Of a DNA stretch of 64,000 nt, positions 35,537 to 42,903 are shown one piece after another. The notes beneath the pieces are model-generated. The model worked only from the letters and a program-made list of their open reading frames with translations, was not told the DNA's origin and ran no database searches. The stretch is from VXNE01 sp963664635 (GTDB taxonomy: Bacteria > Pseudomonadota > Gammaproteobacteria > Pseudomonadales > Azotimanducaceae): the NCBI GenBank assembly GCA_963664635.1, contig OY761542.1, positions 1,612,001 through 1,676,000 on the forward strand, read 5' to 3'. The number at the start of each line of letters is the position of its first letter. Position 1 is the stretch's first letter. A program made the translations under genes and the position numbers.

Positions 35537-36994
35537 ATGACCCAGGATCTGGCATTCCGTTCGGCGATGGACCTCGCCGGGCTCGTGCGCAGCGGAGCGA
35601 TCAGCTCCGTCGAACTCACCCGGCACTTCATCGACCGCATCGAACGGCTCGACGGCGACATCAACGCCGTGGTGGTACGCACTTTCGAACGCGCGCTGGA
35701 AGACGCCGCGGCCGCGGACGCGGCGCTGGCGCGCGGCGAGGCAAACGGACCGCTGCACGGGCTGCCGCTGACGATCAAGGAGTCCTACGTCATGGCGGGC
35801 ACGCCGGCGACCTGGGGCATCGAGGCGCAGCGGAACAACGTCGCCGACGCGGACGGCCTCGTCGTCGGCCGCTTCCGGGCCGCGGGCGCGCACTTCCTCG
35901 GCAAGACGAACGTGCCCGTCGACCTCGGGGACATACAGAGCTACAACCCGATCTACGGCACGACCAGCAACCCCTGGAATCTCGAGCGTACGCCGGGCGG
36001 TTCGTCGGGCGGCAGCGCCGCCGCCATGGCGGCGGGCTTCTCGGCCCTCGAGGCCGGCTCGGACATCGGGGGTTCCATCCGGACCCCGGCGCATTTCTCC
36101 GGGGTCTTCGGACACAAGCCGACCTGGGGCATCGTGCCCATGTCCGGTCACGAAGTCGTGCCGCACGTGCCGGATCCCGACCTGAGCGTGTGCGGGCCGC
36201 TGGCGCGGGATGCGGCCGACCTTGCGGTGGCGCTCGACGTGATGGCGGGCCCCACCGAGCGGGAAGCGACCGGCTGGCGGCTCGAGTTGCCGGCGCCAGG
36301 CTTCGAGAAGCTGGCCGACCTGCGGGTCGCGGTGTGGTCGAACGAGGACATCGCGCCGGTCAGTGCGGAGACGGCCGAACGCGTCGAGCGGGTGGCCGCG
36401 GCGTTTGCCAGGCTCGGCGCGACGGTATCCGATACGGCCCGCCCCGACTTCGACATGCGCAAGGCGCACCTCGTCTACCAGAATCTCCTGACGGCGGTCA
36501 TGTCCAGCGGGCAGCCGGCGAGCCGCATCGAGAAGATCCGCGAACGTGTCGCGAACCTCGACCCGGCGGACATGTCGGCCGACGCGATCGCGGCGCGCGC
36601 GTCCGTCATGAGCCACCGCGAGTGGATCCGGCACGACTTCCGGCGCGAGCGTCTGCGCCGCGCGTGGGACGCGTTCTTCCGCGACTGGGACGTGCTCGTC
36701 TGCCCGCAGTTCGCCGTGCCGGCGATTCCGCATGACCACAGGCCGCTCGCCGAGCGCACCACCGTGGTGGACGGCGAAGCACGGCCCTACATGGAGTCCG
36801 TGTTCTGGTCGGGTCTCGTCATTGCGTCGTATCTGCCGAGCACCTGCTTGCCGACCGGGCCGTCCAGCGAGGGGCTCCCGATCGGCGTGCAGATCGTGGG
36901 CGCCCCGTATCGGGATCGCACGACCATCGAGTGCGCCCGGCGCATCGCGGAGGAGATCGGCGGCTTCGTGCCGCCCCCGGCGCTGGCCGTGTAG
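35537..36994 (+). CDS. Amidase (amidase-signature family)
   Basis: 485 residues from ATG 35537, with AAGGAG upstream (35524-35529). The Ser-cisSer-Lys triad is intact: Lys81 (PLTIKES), cis-Ser in GGSSGGSAAAMAAG (about Ser156) and the nucleophile Ser180 in GSDIGGSIRTPA. Hydrolyses amide bonds of small molecules; the GatA-type role is unlikely because gatB and gatC are absent nearby. The stop codon TAG is the first part of a REP-like palindrome. Confidence 0.93.
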   Translation: MTQDLAFRSAMDLAGLVRSGAISSVELTRHFIDRIERLDGDINAVVVRTFERALEDAAAADAALARGEANGPLHGLPLTIKESYVMAGTPATWGIEAQRNNVADADGLVVGRFRAAGAHFLGKTNVPVDLGDIQSYNPIYGTTSNPWNLERTPGGSSGGSAAAMAAGFSALEAGSDIGGSIRTPAHFSGVFGHKPTWGIVPMSGHEVVPHVPDPDLSVCGPLARDAADLAVALDVMAGPTEREATGWRLELPAPGFEKLADLRVAVWSNEDIAPVSAETAERVERVAAAFARLGATVSDTARPDFDMRKAHLVYQNLLTAVMSSGQPASRIEKIRERVANLDPADMSADAIAARASVMSHREWIRHDFRRERLRRAWDAFFRDWDVLVCPQFAVPAIPHDHRPLAERTTVVDGEARPYMESVFWSGLVIASYLPSTCLPTGPSSEGLPIGVQIVGAPYRDRTTIECARRIAEEIGGFVPPPALAV

Positions 36995-37020
36995 GGGCCG
37001 CCCTCGTGGCGGCCCGTCCC
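36991..37020. repeat. REP-like palindromic element at amidase stop
   Basis: Reads GTAGGGGCCGCCCTCGTGG then CGGCCCGTCCC; stem GGGCCGCC / GGCGGCCC. Its TAG (36992-36994) is the amidase stop codon. Same family as 8569-8596 (minus strand) and 3040-3063 (minus strand). Confidence 0.7.
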
Positions 37021-37210
37021 TGAGCTCAGCCGCGATCCTGAGCCGGGCGGCGAGCGTTGCTCACCGAGATAACGCGTCCGCTCCCGCCCCAGGTCGCTCG
37101 GTGCCTCAGCGGCACACTGCCATCAAAGTAATGATTTAACTACGTTTTTCGGATTGCATCCGGCTGGCTTGCCGGGCCCGGTCACCGTGGCGCGTATCGC
37201 CGCTCCCGCG

Positions 37211-37563
37211 TCAACCAAGCACGCGTAGCGCGGTCTCGGGTGCCTCGTCGAGGATCCTGAGCAACGCCCTGGCGGCCCCCGTCGGCCCCCGCTTGCCCTG
37301 TTCCCAGTTGCGGATGGTCTCGTGCGGCACGTCGATGCGCCGCGCGAACTGGACCTGCGTCAGTCCGAGACGCCGGCGCACGCGGCGGGCGAAGCGCCCC
37401 ATGTCCCGCATCGCCCCATGTCCCGCATCGCCTCGGCGTCGTCGTCGCACGCCTGGCGGACGATGTCCTCCTCGCCGGTCGCATCCAGCACCTCGTGGTC
37501 GACGCGCCCCACGGGGACATCCCGCGGGCTGTCAGGATCAGTCGTCAATCGTGTTCTGCTCAT
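37211..37563 (-). pseudogene. HTH antitoxin, frameshifted by 17-bp duplication (copy 1)
   Basis: Starts MSRTRLTTDPDSPRDVPVGR at 37563 and ends with the HTH segment LGLTQVQFARRIDVPHETIR at 37211, but in two frames. The break is a perfect tandem duplication of a 17-base unit CCCCATGTCCCGCATCG (37397-37413 and 37414-37430), which is absent from the intact copy at 38135-38470. The C-terminal 79-codon HTH part could still be translated from an internal start. XRE-type DNA-binding, antitoxin partner of a BrnT-like toxin. Confidence 0.7.
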
Positions 37564-37756
37564 ACTCGCGAACCTCCCTGCGGTTGGCCTTGCGGGCAGA
37601 AATGATGCGGATCGTCGAGCCTCGCATGGTGTAGATCACCACGAACACCCGGCCGTCTACCGCGCCTAGGAGCCGATAGCGGTCCTCGCCGTAGTCCCAG
37701 CGCCTATTGTCGCTCGGTCGGCGCTGAGCGGAATCGCGGGTCACTACTCCGGTCAT
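37538..37756 (-). pseudogene. BrnT-family toxin, N-terminus missing (copy 1)
   Basis: The C-terminal ~50 codons match BrnT (WDYGEDRYRLLGAVDGRVFV, then RIISARKANRREVREYE). The N-terminal ~40 residues of a normal BrnT (FEWDxxKxxxNxxKHGV) are absent and replaced by an unrelated start MTGVVTRDSAQRRPSDN. BrnT is a ribonuclease toxin. Loss of the N-terminal strand and catalytic residues suggests inactivity. The stop overlaps the antitoxin start, as is typical of brnT-antitoxin pairs. Confidence 0.65.
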
Positions 37757-37843
37757 CCTCGTCGACCCGTTGTGCGGACGCCGCCGGCAGTGCTCGCGCG
37801 GGGTTCCTTTGGTCGGTGGAACGTCTGCGACGCGTTGCGCGTC

Positions 37844-37915
37844 TTTATCAAAAGGTCAAAGGACTTTCAGAGTCGTCCCGAAAAACCCTGAACCCCCTGA
37901 CTCGCGCTCAGTGCC
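37844..37915. repeat. 72-bp imperfect direct repeat, left copy
   Basis: Begins TTTATCAAAAGGTCAAAGGA and ends CTCGCGCTCAGTGCC. It matches 52019-52090 at 62 of 72 positions without gaps. The right copy lies next to the integrase gene, so these may be attachment-site-like sequences of the island or relics of nested insertions. Confidence 0.55.
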
Positions 37916-38134
37916 TCAGCGGAACAATGCCATCAACTCAATGATTTAACTACGTTTTTGGGATTTTGTCCAGACTGCGTATTGGCTCGATTACTGGTTT
38001 TGCGGCGGGAAGATAAAGAACCGCGACGGCGCGAAATGCGACCTTCCGACAATAGTGGCGGGTCCCCTCGGCGGAGCGCGCTGTGCGTCCAGCTCGCGTT
38101 CCGGAAGCGGTCACGGTGGCGCACCGCTCCCGCG

Positions 38135-38470
38135 TCACCCAAGCACACGCAGCGCGGTCTCCGGCGCCTCGTCGAGGATCCTGAGCAACGCCCTGGCGGC
38201 CCCCGTGGACCCTCGCTTGCCCTGTTCCCAGTTGCGGATGGTCTCGTGCGGCACGTCGATGCGCCGCGCGAACTCGACCTGCGTGAGTCCGAGACGCCTG
38301 CGCACCCGGCGGGCGAAGCGCGCCATGTCGCGCATCGCCTCGGCGGCGTCGTCGCGCGCCTGGCGGGCGATATCCTCCTTGCCGGTCGCGTCCAGCACCT
38401 CATGGTCGACGCGCCCGACAGGAACGTCCTGCGGGCTGTCAGGATCAATCGTCAACCGTGTTTCGCTCAT
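38135..38470 (-). CDS. HTH antitoxin of BrnT-like module (copy 2, intact)
   Basis: 111 residues: N-terminal partner-contact region (MSETRLTIDPDSPQDVPVGR, VDHEVLDATGKEDIARQARD) and a C-terminal XRE-type helix-turn-helix (LGLTQVEFARRIDVPHETIR, NWEQGKR). It is the intact sibling of the frameshifted copy at 37211-37563. Its start overlaps the end of the toxin remnant. With both toxin copies broken, it may act as an orphan antitoxin or autorepressor. Confidence 0.8.
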   Translation of the reverse strand: MSETRLTIDPDSPQDVPVGRVDHEVLDATGKEDIARQARDDAAEAMRDMARFARRVRRRLGLTQVEFARRIDVPHETIRNWEQGKRGSTGAARALLRILDEAPETALRVLG

Positions 38471-38578
38471 ATTCGCGAACCTCCCTGCGGTTGGCCTTGC
38501 GGGCCGAAATGATGCGGATCGTCGAGCCGCGCATGGTGTAGATCACCACGAACACCCGACCCTCTACCGCGCCCAGGA
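38445..38578 (-). pseudogene. BrnT-family toxin C-terminal fragment (copy 2)
   Basis: About 44 codons: ALLGAVEGRVFVVIYTMRGS, then TIRIISARKANRREVREYER and NTVDD before TGA at 38445-38447. Homology to copy 1 stops abruptly at 38578, where a 568-base insertion begins; homology with copy 1 resumes at 39147. It cannot encode a functional toxin. Confidence 0.6.
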
Positions 38579-38624
38579 GGGCCACCGGTGAGCGCGCGGT
38601 GGCGGGCCGGGAACGCCACCGCCG

Positions 38625-39071
38625 TCACCGTGTCAACCCGCTTCGCGGGTCCTCCGCTGGCGCTGCGGCACTTTCGGGTGACACGGCGCCGTCGGCGGCG
38701 AAGAGGTTGTCCATGGCCGGAACGGGGTTCCGGCCACTGATGGCCCGGCGGGACAGGAGCGCGGCCAGGACGCCGCGGACGCGGCTGTCGTTGTCGTCGA
38801 GGGGCAAGGCTTCGTCGAGGGCGACGGGCTGCCTGGCGGCGGCCTGGTGGACTTGGCAGGCGATTTGGAGTGATGTGACGGTCCCCACAGTGGCCTCGTT
38901 CGATACCTGGGCCGCGTTTTCGGAAACCAGGGCACTGTGGGGCGCGATCTCGATGAAGATCTCCGTGGATATGCTGTGGACAAGCGCCGTATTCGTGCAA
39001 CCGGGGGAGTGGCCGCGGCGGCGGCCGGGTTCGGGGATCGGGCGATGGACGGGCAGAACCGGGCACGGCAC
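38625..39071 (-). CDS. Doubtful hypothetical ORF inside insertion
   Basis: 148 codons within the 568-base segment that interrupts toxin copy 2. The centre (STEIFIEIAPHSALVSENAA, EATVGTVTSLQIACQVHQAA) reads like an alpha-helical protein, while the ends are Pro/Arg-rich. No family recognised; may be a fragment of a mobile gene. Confidence 0.25.
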   Translation of the reverse strand: MPCPVLPVHRPIPEPGRRRGHSPGCTNTALVHSISTEIFIEIAPHSALVSENAAQVSNEATVGTVTSLQIACQVHQAAARQPVALDEALPLDDNDSRVRGVLAALLSRRAISGRNPVPAMDNLFAADGAVSPESAAAPAEDPRSGLTR

Positions 39072-39491
39072 AGCGGCAAGCCGGTCGGCCTGGCGGGGGA
39101 CAAGCGGGCGGCGATGAGTAAGAAAGATCTCGCATCCGACCGATGCTTGTCGCTCGGTCGGCGCTGAGCGGAATCGCGGGTCACTACTCCGGTCATCCTC
39201 TTCGCACCCGTTGTGTCCTTGCGGACGCCGCCGGCACTGCTCGCGCGGTGTTCCTTTGGTCAGTGGAACGTCTGCGACGCGTTGCGCGTCATTCCTATCG
39301 TTCGGCCGTCTGTCGCGTCTCGAGGCGTCTCGTTGGGTTACCCTGCGGTCTGCCTGATTCGCGCTCCGGTCGTGTCAGCCGGGATGTTGCTGAGAAGGCG
39401 GCCTCTGGCCGCTGCACCCGTTGATTCGGCTGGGGTCATGCCGGGGCCCGCACGGCGGGCTCTTCCCGATGATTTGCATGGTGGGGAAGCC

Positions 39492-39623
39492 ATGTCCGGG
39501 TTGCAGATCCCGGCGTCTGTTCGCCCAGATGGGCAGTGGTTGGCGCGGATCGTAGACGCTCCCCGGACGCGGGGCAAGCGGCGTTTACGGGTGTGCGTGG
39601 CGCGTGTTAGCGGCCAATTGTGA
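39492..39623 (+). CDS. Doubtful short ORF before hairpin repeat
   Basis: 43 codons starting MSGLQIPASVRPDGQWLARI with GGTGGGG before the ATG; very basic C-terminus. It ends ~20 bases before the hairpin at 39643. No family recognised; possibly the start of a deleted gene. Confidence 0.2.
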   Translation: MSGLQIPASVRPDGQWLARIVDAPRTRGKRRLRVCVARVSGQL

Positions 39624-39642
39624 GCGAAAGGCGGCAAGGCGA

Positions 39643-39694
39643 GCCCGGACGCTGGGAACAGGCGTCCGCCAGGATCCTTTCCCAGCGTCCGGGC
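39643..39694. repeat. Hairpin repeat, copy 1
   Basis: Perfect 15-base stem GCCCGGACGCTGGGA (39643-39657) / TCCCAGCGTCCGGGC (39680-39694) with a 22-base loop. A near-identical stem recurs at 50041-50089. Could be a terminator or a mobile palindromic element of the island. Confidence 0.65.
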
Positions 39695-39697
39695 GAG

Positions 39698-39760
39698 CAG
39701 CGGCTTCGACGAGGCATCCGGCGGCATTCGGTCACGTTGCGCCAGGTGCCGCATTGAGGC
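39698..39760. repeat. Dispersed ~62-bp repeat, copy 1
   Basis: CAGCGGCTTCGACGAGGCAT... through GCGCCAGGTGCCGCATTGAGG; about 80% identical by eye to 42548-42609. It follows the hairpin directly. Confidence 0.5.
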
Positions 39761-40009
39761 GGCTCCAGACCGCGCCGGCAGCGATTGCGCGGCTAGCGTC
39801 GGGCGCGCCGCGCAGACTTTCGCGGACCCGGGCGTCCCGTTCGCGGATCGCGGCGACGAACTGGTCGCCGAGCGTCTGCTGCGCCGCGTCGGCTTGCGCC
39901 TCGCCGGGTCGTCGCGCTCGCCGAGCAGGTAGTGGTACTTGAGCAGGATCTCGCCGATGGCGTCGCCGCGGCCACGGTCGTCCGCCCCGTAGTCGCGCCT
40001 GCCGCTCAT
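39732..40009 (-). pseudogene. Small frameshifted gene of unknown function
   Basis: ATG at 40009 gives MSGRRDYGADDRGRGDAIGE then ILLKYHYLLGERDDP; after this the protein-like reading continues in another frame as EAQADAAQQTLGDQFVAAIR, ERDARVRESLRGAPDASRAI, WSRLNAAPGAT to a TGA at 39732-39734. Together they give a ~91-residue, Ala/Arg/Glu-rich helical protein. The frame change is around the CCCGG near 39910. Function unknown. Confidence 0.35.
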
Positions 40010-40189
40010 GATCGGGTCGAGGACTCGATCTGGAGTACAGGCTCGAATCGGCCAGCGGTCGAGAGCATGGAGATATCGCCGAGTTGCAGGCGATCCCCGA
40101 CCCCCAGGACGGGTTGCATTCCGCTGCCGAACGGCTAGCCTCTCATTGAGGAGCAACCCAATGCCGCGCCTACAGCGACGGAGGCGACC

Positions 40190-40414
40190 ATGAGTGACGG
40201 GCCAATCGACAGGAATCCAGAGATCCTTGGCGGCACGCCCGTGTTCACGGGTACAAGGGTGCCTGTGCGAATACTGATGGAGCACCTTGAAGCAGGGGAC
40301 AACCTCGACGAGTTTGTCCTCGACTTCCCCTCGGTGTCGCGGGACCAAGCCGTCGCCGCGCTTGAAAGGGCGAAGATGATGCTTGCCGGCGACCGCGATG
40401 AAGCTGCTGCTTGA
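40190..40414 (+). CDS. DUF433-family antitoxin
   Basis: 74 residues with the family pattern NPEILGGTPVFTGTRVPVRI followed by LEAGDNLDEFVLDFPSVSRD and an end AALERAKMML: a small winged HTH domain. GGAGGCGACC precedes the ATG. It overlaps the next gene by 17 bases. The DUF433/DUF5615 arrangement is a known toxin-antitoxin type (VapB45/VapC45-like); here DUF433 is the presumed antitoxin and repressor. Confidence 0.88.
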   Translation: MSDGPIDRNPEILGGTPVFTGTRVPVRILMEHLEAGDNLDEFVLDFPSVSRDQAVAALERAKMMLAGDRDEAAA

Positions 40415-40727
40415 CGAGTCCGTTCCCCGGCGGCTCGGATCATGCTTCCCCGTGCCCTACGAAGTTCACACTGTCCCGGAGATGGGCTGGGCTGGCACCG
40501 GAAACGGCGCGCTGCTCCGCCTTGCGGCCGATCATGGATTCGAAGCCCTGGTCACCGTTGACCGCGGGATCGCGTACCAGCAGAACCTGGACGATCTTCC
40601 AATACCGGTCGTAGTCATGCTCGCACTTCGAAATCGGCTGGCGGACCTAGCGCCGCTCGTCCCTAAGGTCAGCCGTCTTCTTTCCGGAGCGCTAAGCAAG
40701 CAGATTCACGTTGTTTCGGCAGACTGA
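40398..40727 (+). CDS. DUF5615-family PIN-like toxin
   Basis: 109 residues from ATG 40398. Start MKLLLDESVPRRLG carries the first PIN-type acidic residues (Asp6, Glu7), and GHTVPEMGWAGTGNGALLRL-type sequence is read as VHTVPEMGWAGTGNGALLRL; ALVTVDRGIAYQQNL supplies further acidic residues. PIN-like fold; probable RNase toxin paired with the DUF433 protein. A few codons upstream (40383) also allow initiation. Confidence 0.85.
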   Translation: MKLLLDESVPRRLGSCFPVPYEVHTVPEMGWAGTGNGALLRLAADHGFEALVTVDRGIAYQQNLDDLPIPVVVMLALRNRLADLAPLVPKVSRLLSGALSKQIHVVSAD

Positions 40728-40765
40728 CCTTGAATCCGCCGCGAGACTGGCACAGGGACAAGCGC

Positions 40766-41842
40766 ATGAGGTCGGCGATCAACTGTTGGCTTCTCGTGGT
40801 CGGCACCATGCTCGGGTCGGCCAAAGCAGGCGCAGACGAGTATCGTTTCGGAGAGTGGCAAGGGGAAATCGCACTAGCGGACTCGTCCCCAGTTAGCATC
40901 TCCGCCTACCACTTCGATGAGGAGGAGATTTCGTCTCTGCGACTGATGTGTACGCCAGCCGGGTGGGACGAGATACAAGAGGGCGAACCCCGACTCCGCT
41001 ATAAGGGGATGCTCATGGATCTGTCGCCAGGAGTCAGCGTCGGAGAAGAGCAGCAAGCATGCACCATTCGAGCCAACGCAGTTTCGCCTAGGGGGGAGGA
41101 ACGCATCGAGAGTTCCGACGCCTTGTGCGAGGGATCGGTCGTTGACGTGGGCAACGTCGACAGGTGGGCGCGAATCCAGGAACTCCTACTCACCGTGGTC
41201 TACCACGGTGAGTCGGGCCAGCCGGAAGTAGAGCCACCTCGAATAACGGTTTCTCGGCGCGACGGTTCCGAGTTCACATTCGTCTCGCCCGTCGGTCAAT
41301 ACATGTCCGTGGCCCTTTCATGGATGAACGATACATGCCGCCGGTTGAGGAAGTCGGAGGGCCGGATTCTAGTGCCGGGACGCACCTATGGCGTCTGGTT
41401 CACTAGCTACCGCTACGACGAGTTCCACGAGAGGATACTACCTGCAAGCGTGCACGCAATGGCCAAGAATGGGGACAATGAAGTGCTGATCGGTTGTGAC
41501 GGTAGGCTCGCTGTATTTCATCGGACTGAGAGCTGTGTCGCCAGCGCGGCGGTGAACCTGCAGCCGTCGCAGCGCCCCACATGCAGTATCTTTGCCCGGA
41601 TCGACGGTAGCCCGGCACTCGAGACACGAGCGTGGTGCGACCCATCGTTGTGCTTCTTCCGCCCGGAATACGACAGCCCCAAGGCGATCGTGCCCGCGAT
41701 GCGGACGGGGAAGCGCGCGAGGATTCGGGTGTCTGGATCGCATGACGCGCGCCGGAGGGACTTCGGGGTGTCCCTATGGGGATTCGAGAGTGCGTACGAC
41801 TGGGTCGTATCGAAGTGCGCCTCGCTGTCGGAGGCGCAATGA
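40766..41842 (+). CDS. Cysteine-rich exported hypothetical protein
   Basis: 358 residues from ATG 40766. Signal peptide MRSAINCWLLVVGTMLGSAK with cleavage near AGA-DEY. The mature protein has about ten cysteines in a spaced pattern (LMCTPAG, QACTIRA, ALCEGS, DTCRRL, IGCDGR, ESCVAS, PTCSIF, AWCDPSLCFF, SKCASL), fitting several disulfides in the periplasm or outside. No family recognised. GC and codon use are lower than the core genome. It lies directly after the toxin-antitoxin pair as island cargo. Confidence 0.7.
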   Translation: MRSAINCWLLVVGTMLGSAKAGADEYRFGEWQGEIALADSSPVSISAYHFDEEEISSLRLMCTPAGWDEIQEGEPRLRYKGMLMDLSPGVSVGEEQQACTIRANAVSPRGEERIESSDALCEGSVVDVGNVDRWARIQELLLTVVYHGESGQPEVEPPRITVSRRDGSEFTFVSPVGQYMSVALSWMNDTCRRLRKSEGRILVPGRTYGVWFTSYRYDEFHERILPASVHAMAKNGDNEVLIGCDGRLAVFHRTESCVASAAVNLQPSQRPTCSIFARIDGSPALETRAWCDPSLCFFRPEYDSPKAIVPAMRTGKRARIRVSGSHDARRRDFGVSLWGFESAYDWVVSKCASLSEAQ

Positions 41843-41953
41843 AGTGGATAGGCGGATGTCGTCGGTGTTTCGCTCGCTGTCAGGTGTCAAGGTATCGATG
41901 ACTCGCGAACAGCGAAGTCTGGGCTTGGACACGACACGAGAGGGCGCGTAGTC

Positions 41954-42532
41954 GTGTTGGTCGACTTGGACGCTCTGCCCGAGGACTATCCGACTCACCG
42001 CCACGAACCGGTGTTTTGGGAGAAGCTGGGGCGCACGGTCGCGACGTTCGGGTTCCTGGAGGAGGTTCTCGGCAGAGCCATCTTTGCGTTCACTTTGAAG
42101 AAGCAAAGTGCTGAGTTGGATTCTGCCGAGGCGTTTGAAGCATGGCTTCGGAACCCCGAGGGGCTGGAACGAGCGCTCACAGACCCGCTTGCCGGACTGA
42201 TCGCTCAATTGGCGCGCGTAGTTCACGAGTACTCGGACGCCAGGGTCGATGAGCTCGACGACCTGCTCGACCACCTCAGGGAGGCGTCGAGGATGCGCAA
42301 CGTCCTGTGCCATGGATCGTGGGGCATCCCCGACGAGACCGGTGCGTCGAAGCCCCGTTTCGTTGAACGCAAGGGGGAGAGGGTGTTCGACGCGGCAATC
42401 GACGGTGCGTTCCTCGATCAGGTCCGACAGCATGTGGTGGAACTAGCGTGCGCCGTGGTCAACCTAGTGACGAACATGGGGTGGCGGTTTCCGGGCTCGG
42501 TCGGACCGGGACGACCGGTATTGGATCGCTAA
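41954..42532 (+). CDS. HEPN-like all-helical protein
   Basis: 192 residues from GTG 41954. Predicted almost entirely helical (FWEKLGRTVATFGFLEEVLG, VDELDDLLDHLREASRMRN). The motif RNVLCHG has the R-x4-H spacing (here with Asn after Arg) of HEPN ribonucleases and of HEPN-like helical bundles. HEPN proteins are common RNase toxins and defence effectors; membership here is inferred from motif and helical content only. The neighbours are a dispersed repeat and an Mrr-type endonuclease. Confidence 0.6.
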   Translation: MLVDLDALPEDYPTHRHEPVFWEKLGRTVATFGFLEEVLGRAIFAFTLKKQSAELDSAEAFEAWLRNPEGLERALTDPLAGLIAQLARVVHEYSDARVDELDDLLDHLREASRMRNVLCHGSWGIPDETGASKPRFVERKGERVFDAAIDGAFLDQVRQHVVELACAVVNLVTNMGWRFPGSVGPGRPVLDR

Positions 42533-42547
42533 CGCGCGCTGAGCAAA

Positions 42548-42609
42548 CAGCGTCTTCGATGAGGCACCCGGCGGCGTTCGGGCGCGTCGCGCCAGGGGCG
42601 CATTGGGGC
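42548..42609. repeat. Dispersed ~62-bp repeat, copy 2
   Basis: CAGCGTCTTCGATGAGGCAC... through GCGCCAGGGGCGCATTGGGG; about 80% identical by eye to 39698-39760. It lies between the HEPN-like and Mrr genes. A looser match (around 47597-47640) lies right of the transposon. Confidence 0.5.
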
Positions 42610-42903
42610 CGCGCCGGACAGCGCCGACCATGCAGAACTGTGGCGCAGCGTTGCGCCCGACGGCCTTGGAGGGGTTCGGCGGGCCGGGTATTCTGTCCAG
42701 GTCCGACGTGGACAACGAGACCCGGCGGGAACGCTTGCATTGCCCGGATTGAGTGCGGCCATGGGCAACGGCGCGGTATCGTAGCCGGGAGAGACTGGGA
42801 GACGCCTGCAGGGCGCGGCACTGGACCGGGGACCATGCGCAGGCGAGAGACGGAGCCAGCAGCTTCTTTGAAGCGCGAACGATGGCGGGCACTGAGGGAA
42901 ACC

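Larger units (their letters stand above)
37101..39290. repeat. Tandem duplication of a toxin-antitoxin unit
   Basis: Unit 1 spans 37101-37910, unit 2 37911-39290. Both start GTGCCTCAGCGG and share AATGATTTAACTACGTTTTT about 30 bases later, then the antitoxin, the BrnT tail, and a ~140-base segment (37707-37843 and 39147-39290). Unit 2 has extra DNA downstream of its antitoxin gene (between the shared start and 38135) and a 568-base insertion (38579-39146) inside the toxin remnant. Confidence 0.7.

Noticed and set aside
35143..35778. 211-codon minus-strand frame over the start of the amidase gene
   Set aside because: It overlaps the amidase 5' end and the small acidic protein in another frame; no domain.
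37101..39290. Direct repeats as a CRISPR array
   Set aside because: Only two long units containing genes; no short regularly spaced repeats or cas genes.
39338..40348. 336-codon minus-strand frame
   Set aside because: Only its middle has protein-like character and that part switches frame; annotated instead as a small frameshifted gene at 39732-40009.
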